This document shows positions 5,597 through 5,963 of a DNA stretch of 5,963 bases, piece after piece. A model generated the notes under the pieces. The model had not been told where the DNA came from and made no database searches. It saw nothing but the letters and a program-made list of their open reading frames with translations. The translations under genes were made by a program, and so were the position numbers. The stretch lies in the NCBI GenBank assembly GCA_029937205.1, contig JAPYQV010000191.1, positions 1-5,963 of the forward strand, written 5' to 3'. This DNA comes from Alphaproteobacteria bacterium (GTDB taxonomy: Bacteria > Pseudomonadota > Alphaproteobacteria > UBA828). Each line of letters opens with the position of its first letter. Within the stretch, counting starts at the first letter, position 1.

Positions 5597-5963
5597 ATGG
5601 GCGCAACCGCGGCCAAGACCGAAATATCGCGCGCGTGGGGAGGCCGGAGCGTTCCGGCCTCTCCGACTTTTTGGCGCCGGCTGATCGGCGAGAACGGCGT
5701 TCAGAAGTGGGCCTTTTACATTCCCGCCCTCTTCATGATCGTGTTCCTCGCCATTCCGGTCGCACTCACGCTGGTGTGGAGCGTTTTCGAGCGCACCCAA
5801 TTTTGGATGGAGCCCGGCTTCACGCTGCTTGCCTATGATAATTTCTTCACTTCGGCACGGGCGGAAAACTATCTCTATTCCATGTTCCATTCGGCGGCGG
5901 CGGTTGTGATCTCCTTCATTATCGGATTTCCCATCGCGGTGTTCGTGCGCCGCCGTGTCGGGC
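5597..5963 (+). CDS. PotB/PotH-type ABC transporter permease, 3' end cut by window
   Basis: The frame is open from the ATG at 5597 to the window edge, 122 codons, so about the first 40% of a typical permease is present. A hydrophilic tail of about 38 residues precedes a first membrane segment, AFYIPALFMIVFLAIPVALTLVWSVF (39-64). A periplasmic loop with FTLLAYDNFFTSARAENYLYSMFHS (75-99) follows, typical of polyamine-type permeases (L-x-x-Y-x-N-F-F). A second membrane segment spans about 100-117 and ends in VRRRVG. The protein would form the inner-membrane channel with a second permease and an ATPase expected beyond the window. No clear ribosome-binding site precedes the ATG, so translation is probably coupled to the binding-protein gene six bases upstream. 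No other ATG, GTG or TTG in frame occurs before the first membrane segment. An intrinsic-terminator-like hairpin lies within codons 14-26. Confidence 0.85.
   Translation, partial: MGATAAKTEISRAWGGRSVPASPTFWRRLIGENGVQKWAFYIPALFMIVFLAIPVALTLVWSVFERTQFWMEPGFTLLAYDNFFTSARAENYLYSMFHSAAAVVISFIIGFPIAVFVRRRVG
5637..5672 (+). terminator. Terminator-like hairpin inside the permease 5' coding region
   Basis: GGGGAGGCCGGA (5637-5648) and TCCGGCCTCTCC (5653-5664) pair along 12 bases, with one G-U wobble at 5639/5662, around the four-base loop GCGT. Three bases later comes a run of five T (5668-5672). This is the form of a rho-independent terminator or attenuator, 46 bases after the binding-protein stop. 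A partial terminator here would give more binding protein than permease, a common need in ABC importers. It would fold in untranslated RNA but be disrupted by ribosomes translating the permease start. Chance folding of GC-rich coding sequence is the alternative; the perfect 9-base core with a T-run argues against it. Confidence 0.6.

Noticed and set aside
1..5963. CRISPR array, tRNA, rRNA or complete insertion sequence
   Set aside because: No regularly spaced repeats, cloverleaf-like segments, transposase frames or terminal repeats with target duplication were seen.

Overview
The window looks like a piece of an alphaproteobacterial chromosome (Rhizobiales or Rhodospirillales type is my best guess). 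This rests on the moderately GC-rich coding sequence, the family resemblance of the proteins as I read them, and a PotD/PotB-type transporter with a Tat-type signal. No rRNA, tRNA or other taxonomic marker is present, so the assignment is an inference.

Layout. Bases 1-477 are AT-richer and hold no intact sizeable gene. They contain a nested inverted-repeat element (84-160) and, on the minus strand, a short signal-peptide ORF. In another frame, that ORF overlaps a decayed N-terminus of an old-yellow-enzyme/trimethylamine-dehydrogenase-type flavoprotein. Bases 478-2862 are a plus-strand pair: a nitrobindin-like heme-binding beta-barrel protein, then a 592-residue flavin monooxygenase with an N-terminal NTF2/SnoaL-like domain. 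The pair converges on a minus-strand sterol desaturase/fatty acid hydroxylase gene (3872 down to 2859), and the two stop codons share a CTAG. The desaturase frame is clean over 337 sense codons except for one in-frame TAG at codon 112. Bases 3873-4002 are a divergent intergenic region with three copies of ATGCGTA and two inverted repeats. Next come a 97-residue antibiotic-biosynthesis-monooxygenase (ABM) fold protein (4003-4296), a Tat-exported PotD-like solute-binding protein (4409-5590), and the 5' part of a PotB/PotH-type permease (5597 to the window edge). A strong terminator-shaped hairpin lies inside the first codons of the permease.

How the genes may work together. Three oxygen-using or redox families (FMO, di-iron membrane hydroxylase, ABM), a heme-binding barrel and an ABC importer of the polyamine/opine class are packed together. 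This is compatible with an accessory cluster for uptake and oxidation of an organic, perhaps amine-containing, compound. The substrate cannot be read from the sequence. No regulator lies in the window. The points most worth checking are the lone amber codon in the desaturase, the hairpin between transporter genes, the repeated motif in the divergent promoter region, and the flavoprotein remnant at the left edge. I do not see convincing evidence of a wholly new system.
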